64,000 bases of DNA from Malania oleifera (lineage: Eukaryota; Streptophyta; Magnoliopsida; Santalales; Ximeniaceae). The DNA is taken from positions 72,652,597 to 72,716,596 of the forward strand of contig NC_080419.1 in assembly GCF_029873635.1 (NCBI RefSeq). Reading direction: 5' to 3'. The translations under genes and the position numbers were made by a program. Below the pieces are notes generated by a model, which was not told the DNA's origin, ran no database searches, and worked only from the letters and a program-made list of their open reading frames with translations. Positions within the stretch are counted from its first letter, which is position 1. The number at the start of each line of letters is the position of its first letter. Shown here one piece after another: positions 46,233 through 58,734 of this stretch.

Positions 46233-49200
46233 GTTCGATTGACTCTCTGATCGATTAGTTTCTTTATGTTTTCATGTTTGGTTGGTTGATGGGAAAATGT
46301 AGGAAAAGGAAAAAAAAAGTTGGGATTTTGAAAGCTAGTTAGGTCTTTTTTAGTGACCAGAACTTGTCGAAGGTTGAGTCATGGAACTCGAAATTTTATC
46401 CCCTGTCGAACTAATGGAGGATTAAATGATCTAATTATGACTCAATGCCTAAAACCCAGTTCATGATTCCCTTCGTTTTGGCGGATTTTGTGTGCGTGTG
46501 TGAACGAGTTTCGATTATGTAAAATTCTGTCGCGTTTTCCTTGATCTCAATGTATTTATGCTGAATATTTTAATTGCGTAAATTATTTTTCGCGCTGACT
46601 TCTTCTTTTTTTTTTAAAAAAATGTTTTTCTTTGCAGTTTGTTGACCTTGCATCTACTGTATGGACTCATATTAGGTCTAGAATTTTGCACACCTTTTTT
46701 ATTACATTTTATTTCCTTTTTCTTTTTATTTGTGACTTTGATTGTGCATAATAATTCGTTAAATTCATGGTATGAGTGTCTGATATTGCCTAGTGATTGC
46801 ATAATTTGCAGAAGGTGTTCGTGCTGGTGCTAAGGCAGCTTGCATTGCATGTGTTGCTAGCGCAGTGCCTACAGTATGTAATCTCATTATTGTCCTTCTC
46901 ATACATTTTTGTGTTGCTTCTGGAGACATAAGGCTGAAAAGGTAGTGGTTTTGACATTTTAAATTCGTATAAAATAATTCAGAATTTGATGTGTTGGAAA
47001 GAGATTTTGAGATTTTAGTTAACCTATAGTGTAATTCCTTTTAGCTGTGTTCTCAACAGAGGAATTCAAGCAATGTAGCTTGAAAAATCACAAGAATGTG
47101 AAGTCGTGTGATTTAACTCATTATTTTGATGTTAAAGTCATTTTGAATTGTATGTCTTCATTTTTTCCCATTGTGATTCTACCTTTTTGGAATCCCTCTA
47201 CCTGTCTCTCCCTGCATATGTGTGTGTGTTCATTTGTATCTTTATTTAATTAACGCGTTCTCAGATTAGTTTGGTTTTGTTGATGACAGCAATGGTGGTA
47301 AAAGAGGCACCGTGGCAACAATAAATAATAAATAGGGCCCTCCCTTGCTGATCTTAAGATGACTAATTGTGTGGCAATGCAATTTCAGAGATGTAAGAGG
47401 ATTTGAAATTGGGTCTTCACAAAGCTGAATGAATTCCTATGGATTTTGTTGTAGTCCTTTAGTTATTACATGAATGGCTGGAAGTTTAAAGTTTAAACAA
47501 AGGATTGGTGCCACTAGAAAAGAAAATGAATATCTGGTGTTTGAATACATAGAATGGATCCTGGAAGCTTCAATATCAAATTGTTTAGCTTCTTATCTTG
47601 TTCTTGTATATTTTGCGTCCTCCAGTAAACTTGATCTGCATTTTGTCTGCATTCTTAGCATTTCATACTAGTTTTTTCCACTCTCTGAAGTATATTTTAG
47701 ACAAGTCACTTGTTTTGCCAAAATGAATAATAAACTCATTTTCTGCACTTTCTTGAAAGACATGATTGTCATGAGTTCTCCTGAAAAACAAAATCAAGCG
47801 TGAGACAAACTCACAAGTTGCACAACTCAGGCTCATTGATGGCCAAATTATCAATCAAATGTTATTGGGATACATGGTTGAGATTGATATCTTGAACTTG
47901 CGTAGACACCTGCACCTGTCTGTGAAACAAGCAATGCAATTTGTTGCCTAGTCTTACTTTAATTTGCTTTGCCATTTGGTTCCCTTGTACCATGGATTTG
48001 CCAATGCAAGTATGCTCTTCATTTATTTGGGACATGAAGTGATATTATATGTTTAAAGTGTATATTTCCAATGAGGTGCTGTATTAGTGATTCCAAGCAT
48101 CTTTTATAAGGTAAATTTATACTTATAATTGATTCTATTAACTCTCATTTGCATTGTGCTGGATAGAAGTTGCCAAAATTTTCTATGAGGACTTAAATAG
48201 ATAGAAAAATCCATGTTGTTGGTTGTTATTTACTTTGTGATTGAGAAGCTCAAAAGTCCAAGGTGTCCTAGGATGGGGTTTTATTGTGCTCTGAAATGTT
48301 GAGCATTAGCATGCTTTCTTAATCAAACTAAGTTGGTGATTTATTTTGTGGCCATACACTTGCAACTTTAAAATAATGGGCAGCCTAGAACATGTTAGGC
48401 TTGGGAATACGTGTCATGCTATGGTAGATGATGTGGATGATGCGGCATTCAATCAAGAAAAAATATATTTTTTATAATTGGTAATTTATTTTTTTCTTTG
48501 TCTAGGTTTTTAATTTAGGTAATATCTTTAAAATTTGTGGAAAGTTTTATAGGCTTCTAAAATTATTTTCTTGTTCTCCAAGCATTGCAAGGCTATAAAT
48601 GGTTCGTGCATGCTAATTTTTTGTAGAATGAAAGTCAAAATTAAAAGTGTTGGACATTTGGCCTTGCAACAAGTGGTATTAAAGCAAACCTTGGGTTGTC
48701 AAGATCATTGTTTGATAGTCTTGTACAAGTTTTTACTCAAAATCATAGGGTTTGTGATTCAACCTAAATCACTCTGCCTCTACAACATTGCTACTGCCAC
48801 TTCCATGCATTAAATTGTTGCCACAACTTGTTTCCATCAGCTTGTGTGCCCCTGTTCAAATCCTATCATAGTGACATGAATTCCTAAAATGAAAGGTGTT
48901 GCACCATATCACGAAATTTTCCCAATTGAATTGTAGCCAACACCATCCGCTGATCAACGTCATCATCAAACCAAGTCCCTTCAACCATAAAATCCCATTA
49001 TTTGGTTGATTAAAAACCTATCACCTGCAACTGGACGCTAGTCTGTTGATTTACCAACAAAGCCCTAGCCCTTTCAGACCACATCCTAATTGAGACCCAA
49101 GACTAGATCAGCAGCCAATTGATATCTAAGTCACCAATGACAAGGAGAATAAGTTGTTGTGCTAGTCACATTGTCAAGCCTCCTAATTGAGACCCAAGAC

Positions 49201-52200
49201 TAGATCAGCAGCCAATTGATATCTAAGTCACCAATGACAAGGAGAATAAGTTGTTGTGCTAGTCACATTGTCAAGCCTGAACTCTAATTGTTAACATTAG
49301 TCCGTTGCAGTCATCAGTGACACAATTACCATCTACACGTCTTTCTTTGTTAAGCCTCACTGTTGGGTTCTCAATCCATCACCTAGCTCCACCCTTCAAC
49401 CACGCTCAAGCTTCAAATTTAGTTGCCTGAATCCACAACAAACAAAAACAGGAGCAGATATCTGTTCCCCAACCTGACCTGGTTACTGCCAGGGATTTAT
49501 ACTGAGTTGCCGTTCCATTCAAACCAAAAGGAATGATCCACCTGAATAAGAATGATCCAAAAAGTCTGAAAGGAGGGAGAAAAAGCGGAGGAAAAAATGG
49601 TCATTGCGTTATACTCTTCCTTGGACAGGTTTCATGCTACAATGGATGGACTTGACTTCATTCTTCGCACTCTTGTATTCAGTATTAATTGTGATTGAGA
49701 TGTACCACATAGCATGAACTGGAAGAGAAGCCTCCCTTGTTTATAAAGTCTGCAAATTGTATTGATATTTTTCAAGCTTGGTCATGATATTGGTACTTTA
49801 TTCTTAGGATTTTTAATTGAGATCAATTGCTTCCTTATTGGAAGAAAATGATGCAACATGCAAGTGGAATTATATTTTTGTAATTTTTTATTTTCTTCCA
49901 TTTTATTTATTTAGGTTATTTTATTTAGGTCATATCTTATTTTTTTTGTAGGGAAGTAGTATTTTTGTTTATTTAGGATGCTAGAATTTTTTTTCTTGTT
50001 CTCCTAACATTATCTATGTTGGACTAGTTAGGCACCCAATCAAGGGGGTGAATTGCGTGTTTTAAAAAAAGTTGTGTTTTGATCATTTTAAATAAATGTA
50101 ACATGCAGAAGCAAGTTAAATTAGCAAACACAAAGCACACATTTATAGTGATTCAGTCCACATGACCTACGTGTATTCCCCATGCAAACACTTTTTGAGT
50201 ATTCACTATATCAATAAGCTTACAATGCCTGCACATGGCACATAAAAAGTTTGTTCAAATTACAATGGGTCTACAACCCAAACTCGGCCACCAAAGCTAA
50301 CAAAGCCATCAGTTGACTAACAAAGCCACGAACACTTTAGTACAACCATTCAAAGATCCTTTGATCCAATTACAATCAATAAGAAGATATATGAAAAGAA
50401 TTTAAAGTCTCATAACAACGTATATCTCAGGCTTTTTACTAGGTCAACTCACTACGAACTCAGTTGACTAGTGAAGATATTTCTTTCAAGCCTATTGAGA
50501 AGAATAAAAGATTAAAAAGGTTTAAACTCAAACTTTTTCTCCTAACATACATATAAGCCTTCACACAATAATCACGCAATTGTTTAATGTAGGGGGCTTT
50601 CCACCCTAAGTTTCTCTTTGTTTTGTACGTGAAACCATCACATGAGGATTTATAGGCTTGCTCCAACATCCTTTGCTTGAGAGTTCCTATGCTCAACAAT
50701 AGAATGGCATAGAATCTCTCCTAATTAATTAAACAATAAATTTGTTAAAACTTTAAAATATAGTTTCCATTTAGCAAATAAAAAGAGTCAGTGTAAGAGA
50801 GAGCAATGCTTGCATATATTGAATTGGAGTACAAGAATGTATGGCGGGTTTCTTGTTAAATAGGATGCAATTTTGATATTTCAGATCTCTTTCTGATAAA
50901 TATCTAGCAATTAAAGTGATCAGATAAGAAAATAAATCTAGAGATATCATTTTGAAATTGCCCATAGTAGCAAGATTGCTTTATAACAAGATTTAGAATA
51001 TTTTATAAGTCTTTGAAGAGAGTGCTAGTTCAATTCAAAATAAGTGGTACCACACATAGACTACTCAAAATAACTTTAGGAGAATATTAGCTCAGCTGCA
51101 CATGTGAAAATACTGCAGAATAATTTGCTAAACACACAAGAGCAAGACGTAACATAAAACCCAGCATGTTCATGTGGTCTGCCATGCTTGAGGTGCATCA
51201 TAAATAGTCTTATGGTCATCCCATGACATGAGAATTTCAAACTTTTACTTCACATTTTTACAGCAATGTAATCCAAGTATGTAATTAAAACACAGAATGT
51301 AAATGCTTGTCTTGGAAATCATCAAAATCTAGTTGTATTAAATACATTGAAGTTTGAATAAACTATACAAGCACATGTAAGCCCAATACGTTTCAACATA
51401 TTTCAACAGTAAAAGATTCCTATATACTAGTTTTATTTAAACTTTTCAGAATTAAAGTTGGAAATTTGCTCCTATGTCACTGGATCAATCAGCGCCCCTG
51501 CTTTGCTAAGTATATATACAAAGAACAATTTTTGACGTGACTGATAGAAAGGTGGTATCCCATACTTCTGAGAGAGAGCACTCTAGGGTGAGCTTATGGA
51601 TGTGGAAGGACTTCAAATATGGGCACTAGCTTGTTTTATATTCACTCATGTTTTGCACCAAGGCTCCATTCCCACCTCCACACCCCCCCCCCCTTTTTTT
51701 TTGTCAGTTCTTATGTTTCATTCTACTATATTTGCTACTTGTTTTTTGGTTTTATTTTATTATTTATTTATTTGGGGTGGGGGATAGGTGTGGTTTAGAG
51801 AGGTGGGTCATGGATGGGTGGGAATCTCCAGTAGATAGTGATGATGATTGATTTAATATTGTTCTGGTGCAAACTCCCTCGTTAGAATATTGCTTACTGC
51901 AATCCTACTAAAATGGATGTGGAAGGCCTTCAATATGGGCACTGGCTTGTTTTATATTCACTCATGTTTGATTTCCTGGAAGCATGGAATGTGTTGACAC
52001 CATTCTTCCACATATGCGCTTGATCCATGGAATTTGGAGTTCCTTGCTCGAGTTCAACCCAGGGTCCTTGGTCCTCTTATAAAAAAGGTGGTTGTAATTC
52101 AAAATTTAATTTAAGTCTGTAGATGCAACCAACCACAATCCTCAAGTTCGCAATACCTGTACCATGAAGCTGTACCTTTATTGTGGTTAAATTGATAACC

Positions 52201-53698
52201 CTGCATTAACATTATCTAAGTTGATTGATGGTCACAAATTGTCATTCTTACTGAACTTATCAACTGAAATTAAATAGTTGCAACACTTCTTCCCTACTGT
52301 TTTCAATAGTTCAATAAGAACTCTTAAACTCTGATAGGCTAGTGAGTATTTTCTGGATTGGTTGCTGCTATGTGGAAATGTTTGCAACAACCATGTCCTG
52401 CTTGGCTGCATGGTTGTACACGCCTCGACTAGCGAGTGATAGAATATATATACATGCGCTGCTTGGACACATGATTGTCCACACAACTGGGGATTTGAGG
52501 AAATAGGCAATAATAAATTACTTTGATGCTGCTACTTTTGGGGAAAGTGCAACAAGATCAATGGCTTGAGTCTCACCAATTCTTTTGTGTAAAGTGATAG
52601 ATCACGATATCTTTTAACGCCCCCTCTTTATATGTTCAGTTGGTTGCAGTTCGTGTGGTTCCTTGGGCAAAGGCAAACCTTAATTATACAGCTCAGGCAC
52701 TCATTATATCTGGAGGTAACATTTTTGTAAGCTGAAGTTGTTGTAATCTTTGAGTTCATTATTCAATGTTTGGAACGTGGAATTTTAGTCTTACTGTTTC
52801 ATTTAAATATTTAAATATTGATATTTTGAAGAGTTGGGGGAAATTCATACTCTCAACTTTGGCTCTGCTTTGAAGTGCTGGATTATTTAGGTTGCCTACC
52901 CCATTGACATTTTCTTTCTTTTGAGAGGAGGGGCCTAATTGTAGTCTAAATTTACCCATCCCCAGGTTGTCTTATCCTTTAGTTTATTTCCATACCATAT
53001 TTTTACCCCTTTTCATACTATTTTGAGATGTTTGCAATGAAAAACTTATGAGTTTGAATTTTGCTCATGTTGCAATGGAATGCCTTCAATTTGATTTCCA
53101 TGGTTTATGTAGACTTTATCTTCTAAATTGTATCAAGATTGAGCTCAGCAAAGAAATAAAAAAACAAAAAAGTTTGTATCAGGATTGGAAAGAGAAACAG
53201 TGAAACAAGCCTTTGGTATCCTGGAAAGAGACCTATCAACCTGGATAACTATCAGATAAGATCTTTGTAATTCTACAAAAAAAAAAAAAAAAAAAAAAGG
53301 GTATCCCTGGGCCATAAGGATCCCTGCTTTGCAAGGGTAAGGGGAGGGTCATCACAGTGTACGCAGTCTTATCCCTACTTTTATGCAGAGAGGCTGTTTC
53401 CTTGGACTCGAACCTTTGACCAACCAGTCACAAAGGAGCAACCTTACCATTGATCCAAGTGAAAATACAAAAATGGAACCTTTGAAAAAAAAAACAAGCA
53501 GATAATAAATGCTTAAACAGGGAATACAATTGTCTAATTTCATGTGTTCAAATATTAAGTGCTCATTCCTGGCATGAAAGGTTTAACACATGCTTTGTTT
53601 TCTGCTGCACAGCATCTATTGCTGCATACTTCATCACTGCTGATAAAACTATCTTGGAGTGTGCAAGAAGAAATGCACGTTACGATAAAACAGCTTAG
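46121..53698 (+). CDS. ENOD93-like: Early nodulin 93-like protein gene, four coding exons
   Basis: Joining 46121-46232, 46812-46873, 52640-52715 and 53613-53698 gives 336 bases, 111 residues plus TAG, the usual size of ENOD93 proteins. All introns are GT-AG and phases match. The N-terminus MGLPSEMRDLW is followed by LIASPAEDQKIL and the family core GVRAGAKAACIAC, ASAVP, VPWAKANLNYTAQALIIS and ASIAAYFITADKTILECARR. Two hydrophobic segments (about residues 46-66 and 74-92) predict two membrane spans. Family members are small membrane proteins, induced in nodules, by nitrogen or low oxygen, and linked to mitochondrial cytochrome c oxidase function. No frame damage is seen; this is the only intact host gene in the window. 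Intron 2 is 5.8 kb. Confidence 0.93.
46812..46873 (+). CDS. ENOD93-like coding exon 2
   Basis: Preceded by tttgcag, followed by gtatgt. Completes a GAA codon and encodes GVRAGAKAACIACVASAVPT, the first hydrophobic segment. Confidence 0.92.
49084..49277. repeat. Perfect 97-bp tandem duplication
   Basis: 49084-49180 and 49181-49277 are identical base for base, both starting tcctaattgagaccc and ending attgtcaagcc. Confidence 0.97.
50024..50740 (-). mobile_element. Copia-type LTR fragment in intron 2
   Basis: The sequence gcacccaatcaagggggtgaattg resembles the terminal part of the copia LTRs at 27215 and 32162 (agggggggtgaattgg), followed by similar AT-rich and 'lacking pol' sequence with attcagtccacatgacctacg. 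Boundaries are approximate; no partner LTR is present in the window. Confidence 0.5.
51597..51975. repeat. Pair of about 60-bp direct repeats
   Basis: ggatgtggaaggacttcaaa at 51599 recurs as ggatgtggaaggccttcaat at 51914, and both continue through gggcactagcttgttttata-type sequence to ctcatgttt. Spacing is about 315 bp. Confidence 0.85.
52640..52715 (+). CDS. ENOD93-like coding exon 3
   Basis: Acceptor atgttcag, donor ggag/gtaac. 25 codons plus one base. Encodes LVAVRVVPWAKANLNYTAQA and the start of the second hydrophobic segment, LIISG. Confidence 0.92.
53276..53465 (-). mobile_element. Au-like tRNA-derived SINE in intron 3
   Basis: Minus strand: an A-box-like region (complement of gcaaccttaccattga at 53440), a B box GGTTCGAGTCC (complement at 53404-53414), then AACAGCCTCTCTGCATAAAA and AAGACTGCGTACA, ending before an oligo-T tail (the 23-bp A run at 53276-53298). 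This order and wording match plant Au SINEs. The 5' end and target duplication were not resolved. Confidence 0.8.
53613..53698 (+). CDS. ENOD93-like coding exon 4
   Basis: Acceptor gctgcacag. Encodes ASIAAYFITADKTILECARR and ends RYDKTA with TAG at 53696-53698. Confidence 0.93.
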
Positions 53699-55469
53699 GA
53701 AGCATGCTCAACGTGGTGCAACTCTGAAGTCATCATTATAATATGTTGGTGATGGCACAGCCTATTGTGATCTAGGATAAATATCTTTTAATGTATTGAG
53801 ACATTTTATTTTTTTAAAATCACTATTTCCTGATGTTTGGCAGAGGAAGACTGTATGTTCCTGCATGGTAGCTATTTCTTCTGATGCTTTTCAGTGTGTA
53901 GTTTCTGTGACAATAATGCAAAGTTCTTTGCGTAGTGAGAATGATGATTTTGGACTCTAGTTTTGTGTGGCACCAATGCATAATTATTTTTTGGAAGGAT
54001 TTGTGTTTACACTGCACAATGTACAAGCTGGGATGTGTGATTGTCTAGGACCACTAATAAAAAAAAAGTATTTTTTTTAAAAAAGGTACTAAATCCTATT
54101 AAGTATTGATGTTTGAAAGAGTATGGCCATATCATTTATCAGCAAGACAACATTACATTCTTTGGAGGGAAATATAGGAGCACATATTTTTGAACAGTAA
54201 TGCAGAGGTCATTATATTTCCTTTGTTATATCCTTATATTTCCTTTGTTATATCCTTATATTGTGTCATAAAATTCTCCCCACTCACTCTATCAATGTCC
54301 TAGTTGATTCATAGATTCTTTTTTGAACTTCATTGATTTTCTGTGGATGATTTTTGGGTTAACTTGTTTGGTTTGGAATTTAGAAAATCTTTAATCTTTC
54401 ATGTGGCGTGCTCAAGGTCATTGGTCTTTTCTCAACTGATCTCTTCCTCCCTTAGCCCCTTCTATTTGACTAGATATTATTATTGTTGACGACCTGCTTC
54501 TTTGTTGACTCTCAAATCTTGGTGTCTGGCTGTTGGTTGCTTGCCGTTGATTGCTTCCTTGAATAGGGTTGTCTCCTTGATTTGGATGGTCTGTTTGTTG
54601 CTTTCTTGAAAGAGGTTTGTCTTCTTGATTTGGATTTTTTGATCTACGTGGTACATCATCAAGTTGGTGACATGGAAAATGTCACTTCTTTCGAGCTCTT
54701 CACAATTGATTGCAATGAGGTCATTTTATGTTTGCATATTGTAATTCTAATGGATTGTTCTGTTCAATTTGTCTCATTTTAATTATCTCTGTTCTACAGA
54801 TCTTTTGCAACAGGAAAAATAAGAGAGATCATGTTCTCAACCTGCTGCAGTTGAGATACACCACTAGGCTCTAGGGTATAGGTACAGATTAGATGTTCAT
54901 GGTGCAAATTTGGAAAGTGAGGAATAAAAGAGGGGGCAAAACGTTTGTTATCAAAATTCCAAAATGGCTTGTAGTCTTTTGGGCATTCTCACCTTCACAC
55001 CCCATTTTATTTAATGATTTGTTGTTTGGTTGCCTCAAAAACATAAATAAGAAATGGAAGCTCAACCCACAAATCATTACATCTGTTAGCAATGGAATGG
55101 AATTCCTGCTATTATTTCTCTTCTCCTCCCATGATTTCTTAGAAGGTCAAGCAAGGCGTAATTCTATGCATATAACTTTGTCAAGTTAGCACTATATTTG
55201 GGAGAATGAAATTTGAAGTTCAAATTTAAATTTGATTGATCTAGATTAAATTTTATATAATTTTTTATGTTGTTTTTTTTTTTTTTTTGAAAAAACCACA
55301 GATTTAAAACCCAGTTCCAGAGAGGGAGATAGAGAGATTGTCTAATTCACTCTTCTCAATTTTTTCAAAAAAAAGAAAAAATAAAAAAATCAACTGATGT
55401 GTTCAGCATCAACAAGCTTGCAGGCTTGCAGCCCAAGTCATATTTATAGTCTAGACGGAAATGGAATGA
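53699..55469. other. Downstream of ENOD93-like gene
   Basis: The first few hundred bases should hold the 3' UTR; no decisive polyadenylation signal was chosen. A degenerate two-copy repeat (ttgcttccttgaa ... cttgatttggat) lies at about 54549-54640. Nothing else is recognised. Confidence 0.4.
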
Positions 55470-55528
55470 GACTACAGCACAATAATAGCAAAAAAGTTTT
55501 AAGTCCTATTGGGATCAGTTATATATAT
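55470..55528 (-). mobile_element. Probable 3' end of older RTE element
   Basis: The complement reads ccaataggacttaaaac followed by ttttttgctattattgtgctg, resembling the 3' end of the adjacent RTE (agtgggactaaggcttggtt then TTG repeats at 58733-58767). It would be the tail of the inverted RTE fragment at 58785. Confidence 0.5.
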
Positions 55529-55930
55529 TGTTAATTCACACGATTAACTCCGCCTGTGATGCACTTAAATGTCTTAATTTTTTCATACACAGCCGGTCCC
55601 AAGCCCGGGTTAAGGAGGAGGGTTGCGTTAGGTAGTTGACAGCTAACGTAAAATTTGTCAAATCACTATGATATGAATCATTACCGAATATTTGCTGGGG
55701 CGTCCCCTATGAGCGACGTGTTGCACTTGAACCACCCGGGTGTAGCGAAAAGTGGGCGAGAGTGGGCTAGGTCGTCGCCCCGAAGCGACGCGCCGTGTCG
55801 GCTCTTGAGTACGGTGTCCAATATGCGAGGGTTCCTGCATCATTCTGGACATGAGCAGGTAAAGACGTTAGTTTAGGAAACTAGGATTAGATTAACAACT
55901 TGAAATATAGGGACACTTACGGGTAAAAAC

Positions 55931-56521
55931 ATGGAAATTGTGGATACAATGATTAGAATAAGAATTAATATAATTTGCTTTCAAGAAATTAAGTGGGTGG
56001 GGGAGAAAACTAGAGAAATCGATAAATCAGGTTTTAAACTTTGGTACACTGGAAAAGAAAAACATAAGAATGGAGTAGGCATTATTATAGACAAAAACTT
56101 AAAAGATAGCGTTGTGGATGTAATTAGAGTAAGAGATAGAATTATAAAAATCAAAATGGTATTAGGACAAGAGATAATAAATATCATTAGTGCTTATGCT
56201 CCTCAAGTTGGCTTAGTAGAAAATCTTAAGAGATAATTTTGGGAAGATATGGATAGTATTATACAAGGCATACCAGGGACTGAGAAAATATTTATAGGAG
56301 GAGATCTGAATGGACACGTTGGAAGAGATAATAAAAATTATGAAAGGATACATAGAGGATATGGATATGGAGACAAAAATGAGTCTGGGGAGATGATCTT
56401 AGACTTTCCTATGTCATATGATTTTAGTATAATGAATACTTACTTTAAGAAGAGAGAAGAACACTTAATAACTTTTAAAAGTGGACAAAATAGAAGTCAA
56501 ATAGATTTTTTTTTTAACTAG
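55931..56521 (+). pseudogene. RTE endonuclease domain
   Basis: An APE-type endonuclease: NIICFQEIKWVG (catalytic E of the QExK motif), NGVGIIIDKNL, IISAYAPQVG, then a TAA at 56234, then IFIGGDLNGHVG (GDxN motif) and SQIDFFF. The same frame resumes after the stop, so a single CAA/GAA-to-TAA-like change is enough to explain it. The frame is lost at the T-run 56506-56515. Another part (56522-57003) links to the polymerase in shifted frame, with a TGA near 56845. Confidence 0.88.
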
Positions 56522-57003
56522 GAGGGTAGATCATGTATCATGCAAGGATTGTAAAGTTATTCCAGGTGAAAGTCTAACCACACAATATAGAGTCTTAGTG
56601 TTAGATATATGCATTAAAAAATGGAAGAAAAATAAACCAGTGTAGGAGAACTAGATGGTGAAACCTAAAAGGAGAAAATATAAGAAAATTTAAAGATAAA
56701 ATGATCAAAGATGGGGATTGGACCTTAGAGGATGGGATAAATTCAAATACTCTTTGGAATAGATTAGCTAGCTCTATTAAAAAGATAGCAAAAGAGATTT
56801 TAGGCGAATCAAGGGGAAGATTCTCAAATAGCAAAGAAAGTTGATGGTGGGATAAAGATGTACAAAAAATCATAAAGACAAAAAGAATTTGGTATAAAAC
56901 ATGGCAAAAATGTAGAAACAGCGATAACTTTGAAAAATATAAGGAGGCAAGAAAAAATGCAAAAAGGGCCATTAGTAAAGCTAAATATAGATCATTTAAT
57001 AGT

Positions 57004-58734
57004 TTGTATGATAGATTAGGTACAAAAGAAGGGGAAAGAGATATATTTAAACTTGCTAAAGCTAAAGAAAGGAAGAACAAGGACTTAGGAAATGTAAAAT
57101 GTATAAAAAGTGAGGATGATATTGTCCTGGTTAAGGACGAAGATATTAAAGAAAGATGGCGAAGTTATTTTAGTAAGTTGTTTAACAAAAACCAAATAGA
57201 AGGCTTAAATTTAGAATTGTCAAATGAGGAAAAGACTAAAAATATAAGATTTATTCAAAAAATTAGAGTTAACGAAGTTAAGTTTGCACTAAAAAAGATG
57301 AAAAATGGGAAAGTTATGGGACCAGATAACATCGCAATTGAAGTTTGGAAATGCTTGGGTGATAACGGAATTATATGGTTAACTAATTTATCTAATACAA
57401 TTGTAAAAACTAAGAAAATGCCAGATGAATGGAGGAAAATCACTTTAATACCTATATACAAAAATAAAGGAGATATTCAAAATTGTAATAACTATCGTGG
57501 AATTAAACTTATGAGTCATACGATGAAACTATGGGAAAGAGTAGTTGAACAAAGATTAAGGTTAGAAACGAAGATCTCAGAAAATCAATTTGGTTTTATG
57601 CCTGGGAGATCTACCACAGAAGCTATTTATTTTTTAAGAAGATTAATGGAAAAGTTTAGGGAAAAGAAGAGGAACTTGCATATGATATTTATTGACCTTG
57701 AGAAAGCATATGATAGGATACCTAGGGAAGTTCAATGGTGGGTTTTAGAAAAAAAGGGTGTATGTTGTAGGTATACCGATGTCATTAAGGATATGTACGA
57801 TGGAGTAATGACTAGTGTAAAGGCTATAGATGGAGAAACTAGAGAATTTCCAATTACCATAGGTGTACATCAAGGATCTGTTTTGAGTCTTTATCTTTTT
57901 GTTTTAGTGATGGACCAATTGACTAAGAGTATTCAAAAGGAGGTTCCATGGTGTATGTTGTTTGTAGATGATATTGTATTAATTGACGAAACTAGGGATG
58001 GAGTAGAGGCTGAGTTAGAATTATGGAGAGAGGCTTTGGAATCTAGAGGCTTTAAGATAAGTAGAAATAAAACAAAATATATGAAATGTAATTTTAGTAA
58101 TGATAGGAGGAATATTGGAGACAAAGTTAAACTTGATGATGAAGAAATAAATAGCACTTGTAGATTTCGATACCTTGGATCTATTATGCAAGCTGAAGGA
58201 GAAATTGAAGATGATGTAATGCATAGAGTTAAAGCAGGTTGGGTAAAATGGAGAAGTTCTTCAAGTGTTCTATGTGATCGTAGAATACCCTTAAAATTGA
58301 AAGGGAAGTTTTATAGGACAGCTATAAGACTAGCTATGCTATATGGATCAGAATGTTGGGCAACGAAGAAACATAATATCCAAAAAGTAAAAGTTGCCGA
58401 GATGAGGATGCTTAGATGGATGTGTGATATAACATTAAAAGATAAATTAAGGAATAAACATATTCGTGGTAAGTTAGGTATAGCTCCTATAGAAGATAAG
58501 ATAAGGGAAGGACGACTCAGATGGTATGGACACTTGCAACGTAGGCCTTATAGTGCACCTTTGAGGAAGAGTGACTTAGTTACTGTAGGGGGTAGTAGAA
58601 GGGATAGGGGTAGACCTAAAATAACTTGGGAGGAGATAGTGAGTAAGGATTTAATGTCTTTGAATCTATCAAAAGAAATGGTCCATGATCGCATAAATTG
58701 GCGGAAAAGGATTCATATAGCCGACTCCACTTAG
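57004..58734 (+). CDS. RTE reverse transcriptase, open frame
   Basis: 576 codons uninterrupted. Contains MKNGKVMGPDNIAIEVWKCL, WRKITLIPIYKNKGDIQNC, NYRGIKLMSHTMKLWERV, NQFGFMPGRSTTEAI, MIFIDLEKAYDRIPRE (first catalytic D), GVHQGSVLS and MLFVDDIVLI (FVDD in place of the common FADD catalytic box), then the C-terminal ATKKHNIQKVKVAEMRMLRW region. This is the standard domain order of plant RTE polymerases. The start ATG is only the first in frame; the natural protein begins with the endonuclease upstream. The intact frame suggests recent insertion. Confidence 0.9.
   Translation: MYDRLGTKEGERDIFKLAKAKERKNKDLGNVKCIKSEDDIVLVKDEDIKERWRSYFSKLFNKNQIEGLNLELSNEEKTKNIRFIQKIRVNEVKFALKKMKNGKVMGPDNIAIEVWKCLGDNGIIWLTNLSNTIVKTKKMPDEWRKITLIPIYKNKGDIQNCNNYRGIKLMSHTMKLWERVVEQRLRLETKISENQFGFMPGRSTTEAIYFLRRLMEKFREKKRNLHMIFIDLEKAYDRIPREVQWWVLEKKGVCCRYTDVIKDMYDGVMTSVKAIDGETREFPITIGVHQGSVLSLYLFVLVMDQLTKSIQKEVPWCMLFVDDIVLIDETRDGVEAELELWREALESRGFKISRNKTKYMKCNFSNDRRNIGDKVKLDDEEINSTCRFRYLGSIMQAEGEIEDDVMHRVKAGWVKWRSSSSVLCDRRIPLKLKGKFYRTAIRLAMLYGSECWATKKHNIQKVKVAEMRMLRWMCDITLKDKLRNKHIRGKLGIAPIEDKIREGRLRWYGHLQRRPYSAPLRKSDLVTVGGSRRDRGRPKITWEEIVSKDLMSLNLSKEMVHDRINWRKRIHIADST

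Larger units (their letters stand above)
46874..52639 (+). other. ENOD93-like intron 2
   Basis: 5766 bp, from gtatgtaat to tatgttcag. Contents I can support: a perfect 97-bp tandem duplication (49084-49277), a copia-type LTR fragment (about 50024-50740, minus) and a pair of about 60-bp direct repeats (51597 and 51913). The remainder, including 46874-49083, shows no gene or clear repeat. Confidence 0.85.

Noticed and set aside
56601-57080. 159-codon minus-strand frame rich in leucine, serine and phenylalanine
   Set aside because: It is the antisense shadow of the RTE coding region.
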